From an uncultured Clostridium sp. (GTDB lineage: Bacteria > Bacillota > Clostridia > Oscillospirales > Acutalibacteraceae): DNA of 14,618 bases. Where the stretch lies: contig CABRLN010000041.1 in assembly GCA_902471875.1 (NCBI GenBank), positions 1 to 14,618 on the forward strand, in the 5' to 3' direction. The position numbers and the translations under genes were made by a program. Position 1 is the stretch's first letter, and every line of letters starts with the position of its first letter. Shown here in pieces: positions 5,455 through 11,434 of this stretch. The notes beneath the pieces were generated by a model. It was not told the origin of the DNA. It saw nothing but the letters and a program-made list of their open reading frames with translations, and did not search any database.

Positions 5455-5490
5455 ACCTTTCAATTTATTCCCACTCAATAGTTGCTGGTG
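5455..5490. other. Candidate attachment junction (att) at the 3' end of guaA
   Basis: The integrase gene lies next to and convergent with the 3' end of guaA, a recognised integration hotspot for islands and ICEs. Element-like genes lie on one side and a housekeeping gene on the other. guaA is complete (ends ATIEWE), as expected when the element carries a copy of the target end. The crossover should lie within or just beyond the last codons. The matching direct repeat would be at the far end of the element, outside the window; I saw no second copy inside, so the exact core is not defined. Confidence 0.5.
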
Positions 5491-7006
5491 GCTTTGAAGT
5501 TATATCATAAACTACGCGATTTACGTGACTTACTTCATTTATTATACGTCCTGAAATCTTTGCAAGAAGATCATATGGAATTCTTGCCCAGTCGGCTGTC
5601 ATAAAATCATTTGTTGTAACACCACGAAGGGCAATAGTATTGTCATATGTTCTGCCGTCCCCCATAACACCTACACTGCGAACACCTGTCAGCACTGCAA
5701 AATATTGGTTAATTTCACGCTCAAGGCCTGCATTTGCAATTTCTTCACGAAAAATTGCATCTGCGTCTTTTAGAATTTCTAATTTTTCTTTAGTTATTTC
5801 TCCCATAATTCGTATTGCCAAGCCAGGTCCCGGGAATGGTTGACGCCATACCAAAAATTCAGGAATACCCAACTCTAAGCCAGCTTTACGAACCTCGTCT
5901 TTAAACAAATCGCGCAGCGGTTCTACAATGTCAGTAAAGTCAACATCGTCAGGCAAGCCACCAACATTATGATGACTTTTAATAACCTCTGCTTCACCTA
6001 CACCGCTTTCTACAACATCAGGGTAAATTGTTCCCTGACACAAAAAGTCAACCTTACCTATTTTTTGTGCCTCTTCTTCAAAAACTCTTATAAATTCTTC
6101 TCCAATAATTTTACGCTTTTTCTCAGGCTCTGAAACACCCGAAAGTTTTGTTAAAAAACGCTCCTGTGCATTTACCCTAATAAGATTCATATCAAACTGC
6201 TCTTTAAAAACTTTTTCAACCTGATCTCCCTCGTCTTTTCTAAGCATACCGTGATCAACAAAAATACAGGTTAGCTGCTTACCTACTGCTTTATGTACAA
6301 GCAGTGCTGCAACTGACGAATCTACACCACCGGAGAGTCCGCACAGTACTTTTTTATCACCAATTTTATCTTTAAGATTTTGTATAGTAGTTGTTACAAA
6401 AGAGGACATTTCCCAGTTACCGGAACATTGACAAACATTAAATAGAAAATTATGCAACATTTGGTAACCCTCTTGCGTATGCTGCACTTCAGGATGGAAC
6501 TGCATTGCATAAAGCTTTTTTTCATCATTAGCCATAGCAGCAACAGGACAATTTGCACTATGTGCTGTAATTACAAACCCCTGCGGAACCTTTGCAATAT
6601 AATCTGTATGACTCATCCATACAATGCTTTTTTCAGAAGCACCACTAAACATACTGCATTTATTATCAAAAACGACCTCAGTATTGCCATATTCCTTAAC
6701 GGCAGAACTAGCAACCTCACCACCGCAAGAGTTAGCCATCATTTGGGCACCATAACAGATACCTAGTACAGGTATTCCGCTTTCAAACAAAGCGGGGTCA
6801 CATTTTGGAGCATTTTCAACATATACACTGTTAGGACCGCCTGAAAAAATTACACCTTTATATCCCTGTGCTTTTATTTCTTCAGCAGTTGTTTTGTAAG
6901 ACTTAATTTCACAATATACTTTTTGCTCACGAACTCTTCTTGCAATAAGCTGCGCATATTGCCCACCAAAATCCATAACCAAAATCGTTTCGCTTTTTAT
7001 ATTCAT
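5465..7006 (-). CDS. guaA: GMP synthase (glutamine-hydrolysing)
   Basis: A 513-aa cytosolic enzyme that converts XMP, ATP and glutamine to GMP, the last step of guanine nucleotide synthesis. The N-terminal class I amidotransferase domain (about 1-195) shows the GGQYAQLIARRVRE start, nucleophile C84 in GICYGAQ, and H172/E174 in MQFHPEV. The ATP pyrophosphatase domain carries the PP-loop SGGVDSS at 226-232. The C-terminal dimerisation domain has RQPFPGPGLAIRI and ends VYDITSKPPATIEWE. Length and motifs are normal and no lesion is visible. AGGAGG lies 7 nt before the ATG. Its 3' end is the apparent integration site of the neighbouring element, and no strong terminator follows it before the integrase gene, so its transcript may read antisense into the element. 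Confidence 0.98.
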   Translation of the reverse strand: MNIKSETILVMDFGGQYAQLIARRVREQKVYCEIKSYKTTAEEIKAQGYKGVIFSGGPNSVYVENAPKCDPALFESGIPVLGICYGAQMMANSCGGEVASSAVKEYGNTEVVFDNKCSMFSGASEKSIVWMSHTDYIAKVPQGFVITAHSANCPVAAMANDEKKLYAMQFHPEVQHTQEGYQMLHNFLFNVCQCSGNWEMSSFVTTTIQNLKDKIGDKKVLCGLSGGVDSSVAALLVHKAVGKQLTCIFVDHGMLRKDEGDQVEKVFKEQFDMNLIRVNAQERFLTKLSGVSEPEKKRKIIGEEFIRVFEEEAQKIGKVDFLCQGTIYPDVVESGVGEAEVIKSHHNVGGLPDDVDFTDIVEPLRDLFKDEVRKAGLELGIPEFLVWRQPFPGPGLAIRIMGEITKEKLEILKDADAIFREEIANAGLEREINQYFAVLTGVRSVGVMGDGRTYDNTIALRGVTTNDFMTADWARIPYDLLAKISGRIINEVSHVNRVVYDITSKPPATIEWE

Positions 7007-7096
7007 TTCTTATCCTCCTAATGTAAAATCAAGAATAATATAGCTGTCAATTGTTGCAATTACAATAATATAAATACGATAATATATAAAAGGAAA

Positions 7097-7131
7097 AATT
7101 GACTTGAAAAAGCAATTATTTTCAGCCAATT
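7097..7131 (-). promoter_or_regulatory. Hairpin with U-run in the guaA leader, possible attenuator
   Basis: In the predicted guaA transcript AATTGGCT pairs with AGTCAATT (one G-U) and, after a one-base bulge, GAAAA pairs with TTTTC across an 8-nt loop; TTTTTCCTTTT follows. That is a terminator-like layout about 10 nt after the predicted start and about 90 nt before the gene. The stem is AT-rich, and no known purine riboswitch core was recognised. Confidence 0.3.
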
Positions 7132-7148
7132 TCTAAAAATATATATTT

Positions 7149-7177
7149 AGAATACCATAAACAACAACTATAGTCAA
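7149..7177 (-). promoter_or_regulatory. guaA promoter
   Basis: On the minus strand, TTGACT (7172-7177), 17-bp spacer and TATTCT (7149-7154) with TGg as an extended -10. Predicted start is near 7142, giving a leader of about 135 nt. The stretch 7178-7279 between this promoter and the upstream operator copy of the divergent aldolase gene is AT-rich, with nothing else recognised. Confidence 0.65.
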
Positions 7178-7279
7178 GAAATTTGTCTTTTATACTAATA
7201 TCATTCTGAAAATAAAAAAGTTTTTGCAAAAAAATAACTATAGCAAAGAAAAATGACAATTAATCGATATGCAGATATA

Positions 7280-7288
7280 GCATTATGC
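7280..7288. promoter_or_regulatory. Operator-like palindrome GCATTATGC (upstream copy)
   Basis: GCAT-T-ATGC, 17 bp before the -35 of the aldolase promoter. A second copy (GCAT-A-ATGC) is at 7357-7365 just after the start site. Including the flanking A and T, the two are perfect 10-bp inverted repeats of each other. Confidence 0.35.
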
Positions 7289-7304
7289 AAAATATGTTTT
7301 ATAC

Positions 7305-7333
7305 TTGACAACAGGAGTAATTTTACTTATAAT
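7305..7333 (+). promoter_or_regulatory. Aldolase gene promoter, consensus sigma-A
   Basis: Perfect TTGACA (7305-7310), 17-bp spacer and perfect TATAAT (7328-7333). Predicted start near 7340 gives an unusually long leader of about 147 nt, which contains a 17-bp hairpin. A consensus promoter on such a gene suggests strong expression unless repressed. Confidence 0.8.
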
Positions 7334-7356
7334 ATAATAGCATTGTAGATTTGTAC

Positions 7357-7365
7357 GCATAATGC
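7357..7365. promoter_or_regulatory. Operator-like palindrome GCATAATGC (downstream copy)
   Basis: The second copy of GCATWATGC, at about +18 relative to the predicted start. Its last two bases are also the first bases of the 17-bp leader hairpin. Confidence 0.35.
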
Positions 7366-7404
7366 TTTAGCACATAAAAGCGTAAAACTTTTATGTGCTA
7401 AAGC
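7364..7404 (+). promoter_or_regulatory. 17-bp perfect hairpin in the aldolase leader
   Basis: GCTTTAGCACATAAAAG (7364-7380) pairs without mismatch with 7388-7404 across a 7-nt loop. Short outer pairings are possible (ATTGTA 7342-7347 with TACAAT 7417-7422, or TTGTAC 7351-7356 with GTACAA 7416-7421), and TATTTTTTT follows the outer arm. It may be an attenuator, an RNase III or protein target, or a dispersed palindromic repeat. I recognise no named riboswitch. Confidence 0.6.
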
Positions 7405-7486
7405 AAAACGAATTTGTACAATATTTTTTTGGGGTATTTATTTTAAAGTTCACCCACTGCTATAAAAATCTAGGAGGAAAATAAAA

Positions 7487-8470
7487 ATGGCAAAACTGAC
7501 AGATGCAAATTTAGTAACATACAGTCCTGACCTTAAAGTTCTTGACTGTACACTTAGAGATGGCGGACTGGTAAACAACTTTTACTTCTCAGATGATTTT
7601 GTAAAAGATTTATATAAAACCTGTATTGCCTCCGGAATTGATTATATGGAGTTTGGTTACAAGGCTTCTACAGATATTTTTAATGAAAATGATTTTGGTA
7701 AATGGAAATTCTGTAAAGACGATGACATAAGAAAAATTGTTGGTGAAAATGATTCTGACCTTAAAATTTCAGTTATGGCTGATGTAGGCAGAACTAATCA
7801 TAAGCGTGACATTATTAATAAGGCAGACAGCCCCATTGACCTTATAAGAGTTGCAACATACATTAATACTGTTCCTGCTGCTATTGAAATTATTGAAGAC
7901 GCTAAGAAAAAGGGATATGAAGTTTCGTGTAATATAATGGCTGTTTCTAAGGTTAACAATGAAGACCTTATGAACGGTTTAAAAGAAATTGCAGCCAGCA
8001 GCGTTGATGTAATTTATATGGTTGACAGTTTTGGTTCATATTACCCTGAACAAATTGCAAAATTAGCTGATCAGTATGTTGAGCTTGGCGATAAATACAA
8101 TAAAAAGATTGGTATTCATGCTCATAATAATCAACAGCTTGCTTTTGCCAACACAATTACTTCACTAAGACATGGTGCAAAATTCTTAGATTCAACTGTT
8201 AGCGGTATGGGTCGAGGTGCCGGTAACTGCTTCACAGAATCTCTTCTTGGATTTTTAAGAAATCCAAGATATAACATTGCCCCTGTTATGGACTTTGTTC
8301 AAAAGCATATGCTTAAGCTGAAAGCTGACGGAAACGTGTGGGGTTACGATATTCCTTACTTATTGACAGGTGTACTTAATGCTCACCCATCCTCTGCAAT
8401 TAAATTTATTAAAGAAAACAGAACCGACTATTCTAAATATTATCAAGAACTTCTTGATGATACTCTATAA
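7487..8470 (+). CDS. HMGL-like (DRE-TIM) aldolase catalytic-domain protein
   Basis: A 327-aa TIM-barrel protein of the DRE-TIM metallolyase superfamily, which includes 4-hydroxy-2-oxovalerate aldolase, HMG-CoA lyase and isopropylmalate synthase. Visible motifs: LDCTLRDGG with R24 and D25; a metal-binding HAHNN at 211-215; and a GMGRGAGN glycine loop. These support a divalent-metal aldolase or acyl-transfer reaction on a 2-oxo acid. The substrate is unknown. The length is close to 4-hydroxy-2-oxovalerate aldolase, but no partner acetaldehyde dehydrogenase lies beside it, and there is no leucine or citramalate pathway gene either. AGGAGG is 9 nt before the ATG. It is a single-gene transcription unit with its own consensus promoter, structured leader and strong terminator. 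Confidence 0.85.
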   Translation: MAKLTDANLVTYSPDLKVLDCTLRDGGLVNNFYFSDDFVKDLYKTCIASGIDYMEFGYKASTDIFNENDFGKWKFCKDDDIRKIVGENDSDLKISVMADVGRTNHKRDIINKADSPIDLIRVATYINTVPAAIEIIEDAKKKGYEVSCNIMAVSKVNNEDLMNGLKEIAASSVDVIYMVDSFGSYYPEQIAKLADQYVELGDKYNKKIGIHAHNNQQLAFANTITSLRHGAKFLDSTVSGMGRGAGNCFTESLLGFLRNPRYNIAPVMDFVQKHMLKLKADGNVWGYDIPYLLTGVLNAHPSSAIKFIKENRTDYSKYYQELLDDTL

Positions 8471-8475
8471 GCTAA

Positions 8476-8530
8476 AAAAGCCTTGCAAGCATAATAAGGT
8501 ATTTTGCTTGCAAGGCTTTTATATATTTTA
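8476..8530 (+). terminator. Aldolase gene intrinsic terminator
   Basis: AAAAGCCTTGCAAGC (8476-8490) pairs perfectly over 15 bp with 8506-8520 across a 15-nt loop, followed by a T/A-rich tail. It begins 5 nt after the aldolase stop codon. Confidence 0.85.
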
Positions 8531-8644
8531 TATAATTTTATTTAGGATATTAATACAAATATGGTAGCAATATGTTACTAAACAAATATCTAAAATTTAA
8601 TAACCGAAAACAAGCTTGTTATACCAAGCATATATAATTACTGC

Positions 8645-8680
8645 AAAAGCCGAGCAAATAACCGCTCGGCTTTTTATTTT
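8645..8680. terminator. Intrinsic terminator, probably bidirectional
   Basis: AAAAGCCGAGC (8645-8655) pairs over 11 bp with GCTCGGCTTTT (8664-8674) across an 8-nt loop. On the plus strand TTTTTATTTT follows; on the minus strand TTTT follows. It lies 67 bp beyond the stop codon of the minus-strand AbrB-like gene, which it most likely serves. On the plus strand it would also end any transcript started near 8542. Confidence 0.75.
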
Positions 8681-8741
8681 AAAATAAGTATAAATATTGT
8701 TAGAATTGAATATACATTACTGTTAAAAAGCTACATAATAA

Positions 8742-9008
8742 TCACAACTGTTGTGTCATTTCTTTTAAACAGTTTTTGCATATAATGTGGTCTTTATACA
8801 TGGTAATATCTGAAATATTGCCACAGAAGATACAGCCCGGACGATATTTTCTCATTAAAATTCCTTCGTCGAGCATTATTAACTCTACAGACTCATTCTT
8901 TTCCATATTATATGTTTTTCTTATTAATGATGGTATTACAATTCTACCCAAACTATCTATAGTACAAATTTGTCCCATTTTTCCTGTTTTTTTATCTAAC
9001 TTTGACAT
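8742..9008 (-). CDS. AbrB-family transition-state-type regulator with C-terminal zinc-finger motif
   Basis: An 88-aa protein. Residues about 12-56 are an AbrB/SpoVT swapped-hairpin DNA-binding domain (TIDSLGRIVIPSLIRK, then ESVELIMLDEGILMRKYRPG). Where B. subtilis AbrB has its C-terminal multimerisation region, this protein has C59, C62, C77 and C80 in CIFCGN and ICKNC, a likely zinc ribbon. AbrB-type proteins usually repress post-exponential and sporulation genes. The ATG has AAAGGA 8 nt upstream. The gene is divergent from the sporulation pair spmA-spmB and shares a 127-bp intergenic region, so control of that pair is plausible but unproven. Which AbrB paralogue it matches cannot be told from sequence alone. 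Confidence 0.85.
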   Translation of the reverse strand: MSKLDKKTGKMGQICTIDSLGRIVIPSLIRKTYNMEKNESVELIMLDEGILMRKYRPGCIFCGNISDITMYKDHIICKNCLKEMTQQL

Positions 9009-9052
9009 ATTAATAATCCTTTCTTAGAGGGAATACTTTATATTATGTGGTT

Positions 9053-9081
9053 ATTTTACCAAAAATTGGTTAATATGTCAA
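9053..9081 (-). promoter_or_regulatory. Promoter of the AbrB-like gene
   Basis: On the minus strand, perfect TTGACA (9076-9081), 17-bp spacer and TAAAAT (9053-9058) with TGg before it. No clear sigma-A, sigma-E or sigma-G promoter for the divergent spmA could be assigned in the same interval. Confidence 0.75.
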
Positions 9082-9135
9082 TGGATTGTAAGAAATATTT
9101 TATTTTGTCTAAAAAAATAATTTTCGGGTGTTATT

Positions 9136-9708
9136 ATGATGAATATTGTATGGGCAGTATTAATTCTTGCTGCCATTGTTTTTGGAATTTTCTGCGGCAA
9201 CGGTGACCTTGTTGCAAGCTCGGTATTAAGCGGAGGTGAAGCAAGTGTAAAGCTGCTGCTAACCCTGGCAGGGTCAATAAGTATTTGGAGCGGAATTATG
9301 GCTATTGCCGACAACTGCGGTATTACACAAAGCTTAAGCACATTATTTAATCCAATTTTAAGATTCTTATTCCCAGACCATAAAGATGATAAAAATGTTA
9401 TGAACGCTGTAAGCATTAATATTACAGCAAACCTTATAGGGCTTGGAAACGCAGCAACACCAGCAGGACTAAAAGCTATTGCAGCCATGCACAGCGGAAG
9501 CAGCAAAGCTACCCGCAGTATGTCTGTCTTTGTCGTAATGAACACCTCTTCTATTCAAATAGTACCAACAACTATTGCGGCACTGCGGCTTGCAGCAGGC
9601 AGTGAATCACCAATGGCAATTGCACCATGCATTTGGATTTCATCTGCAGTTGCACTGATTGTTGGAATTGCAGTTACAAAAATAGTTACACAAAAATCCA
9701 CTGTTTAA
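9136..9708 (+). CDS. spmA: Spore maturation protein A
   Basis: A 190-aa integral membrane protein with several hydrophobic segments and the gate/nucleoside-recognition-type fold of the SpmA family. Recognisable stretches are GSISIWSGIMAIADNCGI, NITANLIGLGNAATPAGL and MNTSSIQIVPTTIAALR. In Bacillus, SpmA and SpmB affect spore core dehydration and heat resistance; the transported substance is not settled. The length is typical. Two ATGs are possible (9136 and 9139); the only SD-like sequence is a weak GGGTG at 9126-9130, so the start is ambiguous by one codon. It is followed 11 nt later by spmB. In B. subtilis these genes are linked with dacB; here no dacB is beside them. Confidence 0.93.
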   Translation: MMNIVWAVLILAAIVFGIFCGNGDLVASSVLSGGEASVKLLLTLAGSISIWSGIMAIADNCGITQSLSTLFNPILRFLFPDHKDDKNVMNAVSINITANLIGLGNAATPAGLKAIAAMHSGSSKATRSMSVFVVMNTSSIQIVPTTIAALRLAAGSESPMAIAPCIWISSAVALIVGIAVTKIVTQKSTV

Positions 9709-9719
9709 GGAATGATAAC

Positions 9720-10247
9720 ATGGAATACATTGCATCAATTTCTGTTGCAGTAATAATAGCAATTATAATACTTGTTGGTGTCATACAGAAAAAAGAAATT
9801 TTTGTTCTATTTACGGCGGGAGCTTTAGAGGGATTAAAAACTACATTAAATATAGCACCGTCTATAATAGGGCTGGTTATGATGGTAACAATGCTGCAAA
9901 GCAGCGGCATTTTTAACTGGTTAGGTGAAATACTTAGTCCTGTTTGCAATAAAATTGGTTTTCCTACCGAGGTTATACCAATGGCGCTTATACGCCCTAT
10001 TAGCGGAAGCGGCGCCCTAGCTGTACTTGACAATATACTTGCTCAAAACGGTGCAGACAGCTTTGCAGGTAGAGTTGCTAGCGTAATGATGGGTTCAACC
10101 GAAACCACCTTCTACACAATTGCAATGTATTTTGGCAGTGTTAATGTAACAAAAACAGGTTGCACTGTGCCTTGTGCTTTACTTGCAGATTTAACCGGTA
10201 TTGTTATGTCGGTAATTACAGTAGCATTATTTTTTGGCATTTGTTAA
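9720..10247 (+). CDS. spmB: Spore maturation protein B
   Basis: A 175-aa membrane protein, partner of SpmA in spore maturation. Hydrophobic segments lie at the N-terminus (SISVAVIIAIIILVGVI), the middle (IAPSIIGLVMMVTMLQSSG) and the C-terminus (GIVMSVITVALFFGI). Family stretches include MALIRPISGSGALAVLDNI and GSTETTFYTIAMYFGSV. The ATG at 9720 has AAGGA 8 nt upstream, overlapping the spmA stop codon, which implies translational coupling. An upstream reading of the frame to 9627 would overlap spmA and is not used. No hairpin terminator was seen in the 45 bp between it and the convergent HTH gene. Confidence 0.93.
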   Translation: MEYIASISVAVIIAIIILVGVIQKKEIFVLFTAGALEGLKTTLNIAPSIIGLVMMVTMLQSSGIFNWLGEILSPVCNKIGFPTEVIPMALIRPISGSGALAVLDNILAQNGADSFAGRVASVMMGSTETTFYTIAMYFGSVNVTKTGCTVPCALLADLTGIVMSVITVALFFGIC

Positions 10248-10292
10248 ATAAAATTAACACCATACTTCTCTTCAGCCATAGAACATACAATC

Positions 10293-10505
10293 TCATTCAT
10301 CTTTTTGAAATTCCAATATGTCACCAGCACCACAGTCAAGTGACTCACATATAGCAGCAAGAGTTGAAAATCTAATAGCCGTAACCTTGTTATTTTTTAT
10401 TTTTGAAAGGTTTACATTTGAAATTCCAACTCTTTCAGCCAGTTCATTTAGGGACATTTTTCTTTCAACCATCATTCGATCTAATCTTAAAATAATTTTT
10501 CCCAT
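10293..10505 (-). CDS. Small HTH-XRE regulator, YozG-like, partner of the DUF2975 protein
   Basis: A 70-aa protein that is a single Cro/C1-type HTH domain: ILRLDRMMVERKMSLNELAE, then RVGISNVNLSKIKNNKV and a CESLDCGAGDILEF tail. Proteins of this type, such as B. subtilis YozG, are commonly encoded next to a DUF2975 membrane protein, as here. AGGAGG lies 5 nt before the ATG and directly after the upstream gene's stop codon, only 11 nt away, so the two are co-translated. It is expected to bind DNA, perhaps its own promoter region near 11175-11230, where repeats are present. No target outside the operon can be named. Confidence 0.85.
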   Translation of the reverse strand: MGKIILRLDRMMVERKMSLNELAERVGISNVNLSKIKNNKVTAIRFSTLAAICESLDCGAGDILEFQKDE

Positions 10506-10516
10506 AATTTCCTCCT

Positions 10517-11092
10517 TTAAAGTAACCCATCAACATCTTTTTGAAGTTTATATCCGTAATCAAATACTGATGATAAATAAAGAATAATTAAACCAATAAA
10601 TAAAGTTTGGTTTCCCATACTTACCTCAATATTTTCCCAACCAAGTACCGCAAGTGCAATTACACATACTATATTGCCTATAATGTTACCTGAAATTAAG
10701 AAAATACCAATTTCTCGTACCATACGAGTAATATCCTTCTGGAACATTGTCGAACCCTGAGAAAATTTTGTTTTTCCGTTTGCAGTTCTGCATATTAAGT
10801 AAACATTACGAAATACCATTGCAGTTAATGATAACATTATTACTGCTGTTATACAGAAGATAATTACGGCAGTTACAGAAAATGAACCATCATTTAAATA
10901 AGGTGATATACTAAACGAACCTGTTTGTAAATCGTGTAAACTTTTACTTTGATCCTGTGAATTAATTGCTATCAGAATTTGCGGATTAAAAATCATAATC
11001 ATAAGAGCTATAAAGCAAAATGCAGTAAAAAACCAATGTGCAACTTCACATATTTTTGCAATCACCATTACAACCTTATTTAGTTTTTTCAT
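10517..11092 (-). CDS. DUF2975-family membrane protein
   Basis: A 191-aa protein with four predicted membrane spans: about residues 15-37, 73-97, 125-150 and 163-182. The arrangement and the small HTH partner fit the DUF2975 family, including B. subtilis YoaS. The loop between spans 1 and 2 (about 40-70) is polar and the loop after span 2 is basic (CRTANGKTKFSQGS), suggesting an outside and an inside location respectively. Function is unknown; by analogy with other membrane protein plus small HTH pairs it could sense a membrane or envelope signal, but that is inference. AGGAGG lies 9 nt before the ATG. It is the first gene of a two-gene operon with a clear promoter. Confidence 0.82.
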   Translation of the reverse strand: MKKLNKVVMVIAKICEVAHWFFTAFCFIALMIMIFNPQILIAINSQDQSKSLHDLQTGSFSISPYLNDGSFSVTAVIIFCITAVIMLSLTAMVFRNVYLICRTANGKTKFSQGSTMFQKDITRMVREIGIFLISGNIIGNIVCVIALAVLGWENIEVSMGNQTLFIGLIILYLSSVFDYGYKLQKDVDGLL

Positions 11093-11174
11093 AACAATAG
11101 ACCTCCTGAATTCCTATTTAATTTTTAGTAGATTTTAAATATAATAAAATATCATTGCCAGCTTTGATGAGGTT

Positions 11175-11203
11175 AGTATAACACCTGATTTAATGTTTGT
11201 CAA
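11175..11203 (-). promoter_or_regulatory. Promoter of the DUF2975-HTH operon
   Basis: On the minus strand, perfect TTGACA (11198-11203), 17-bp spacer and TATACT (11175-11180) with an extended-10 TG. The leader is about 75 nt. The spacer contains one copy of the repeat TTTAATGTTT. Confidence 0.8.
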
Positions 11204-11230
11204 CACATTTTTAATGTTTTTCATTAAAAA
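11189..11230. promoter_or_regulatory. Operator-like repeats at the DUF2975-HTH promoter
   Basis: TTTAATGTTT is repeated directly at 11189-11198 and 11210-11219, exactly 21 bp apart, two helical turns. The second copy is part of a perfect 9-5-9 inverted repeat (TTTTTAATG at 11208-11216, CATTAAAAA at 11222-11230). These are plausible binding sites for the HTH protein of this operon. Confidence 0.45.
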
Positions 11231-11316
11231 TTTAACTTTATTTATTAATCACACCTATAATTATGAAAAAACTAAATTAAAATTTATTAAATCCTTCTTT
11301 ACAGGTATTATAACAA

Positions 11317-11352
11317 GCCACCCGCTTTTGGTTAAGCCCAAAAGCGGGTGGC
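11317..11352 (-). terminator. ppdK terminator
   Basis: GCCACCCGCTTTTGG (11317-11331) pairs perfectly over 15 bp with 11338-11352 across a 6-nt loop. It is about 80 nt after the ppdK stop codon. On the minus strand TTGTTATAAT follows, a modest U-rich tail. It separates ppdK from the DUF2975 promoter downstream of it. Confidence 0.75.
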
Positions 11353-11434
11353 AATTTAATTTACTGTACTAAAAGCATAGTAAATATTGCTTTAAATGGA
11401 TTTCCAACGAGAAACCCGTTTGAGAAAGCTAAAA

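Noticed and set aside
6452..6766. 104-codon plus-strand frame within guaA
   Set aside because: It lies entirely antisense to a complete guaA and resembles no family.
7007..7142. Purine riboswitch upstream of guaA
   Set aside because: The conserved purine aptamer loop sequences were not found; only an AT-rich hairpin is visible.
7342..7486. T-box or known riboswitch upstream of the aldolase gene
   Set aside because: No T-box TGGNACCGCG-type motif or other recognisable riboswitch core is present; only the long hairpin is supported.
9078..9545. 155-codon minus-strand open frame with hydrophobic stretches across spmA
   Set aside because: It is antisense to a clear spmA; hydrophobicity is carried over from the membrane protein codons on the other strand.
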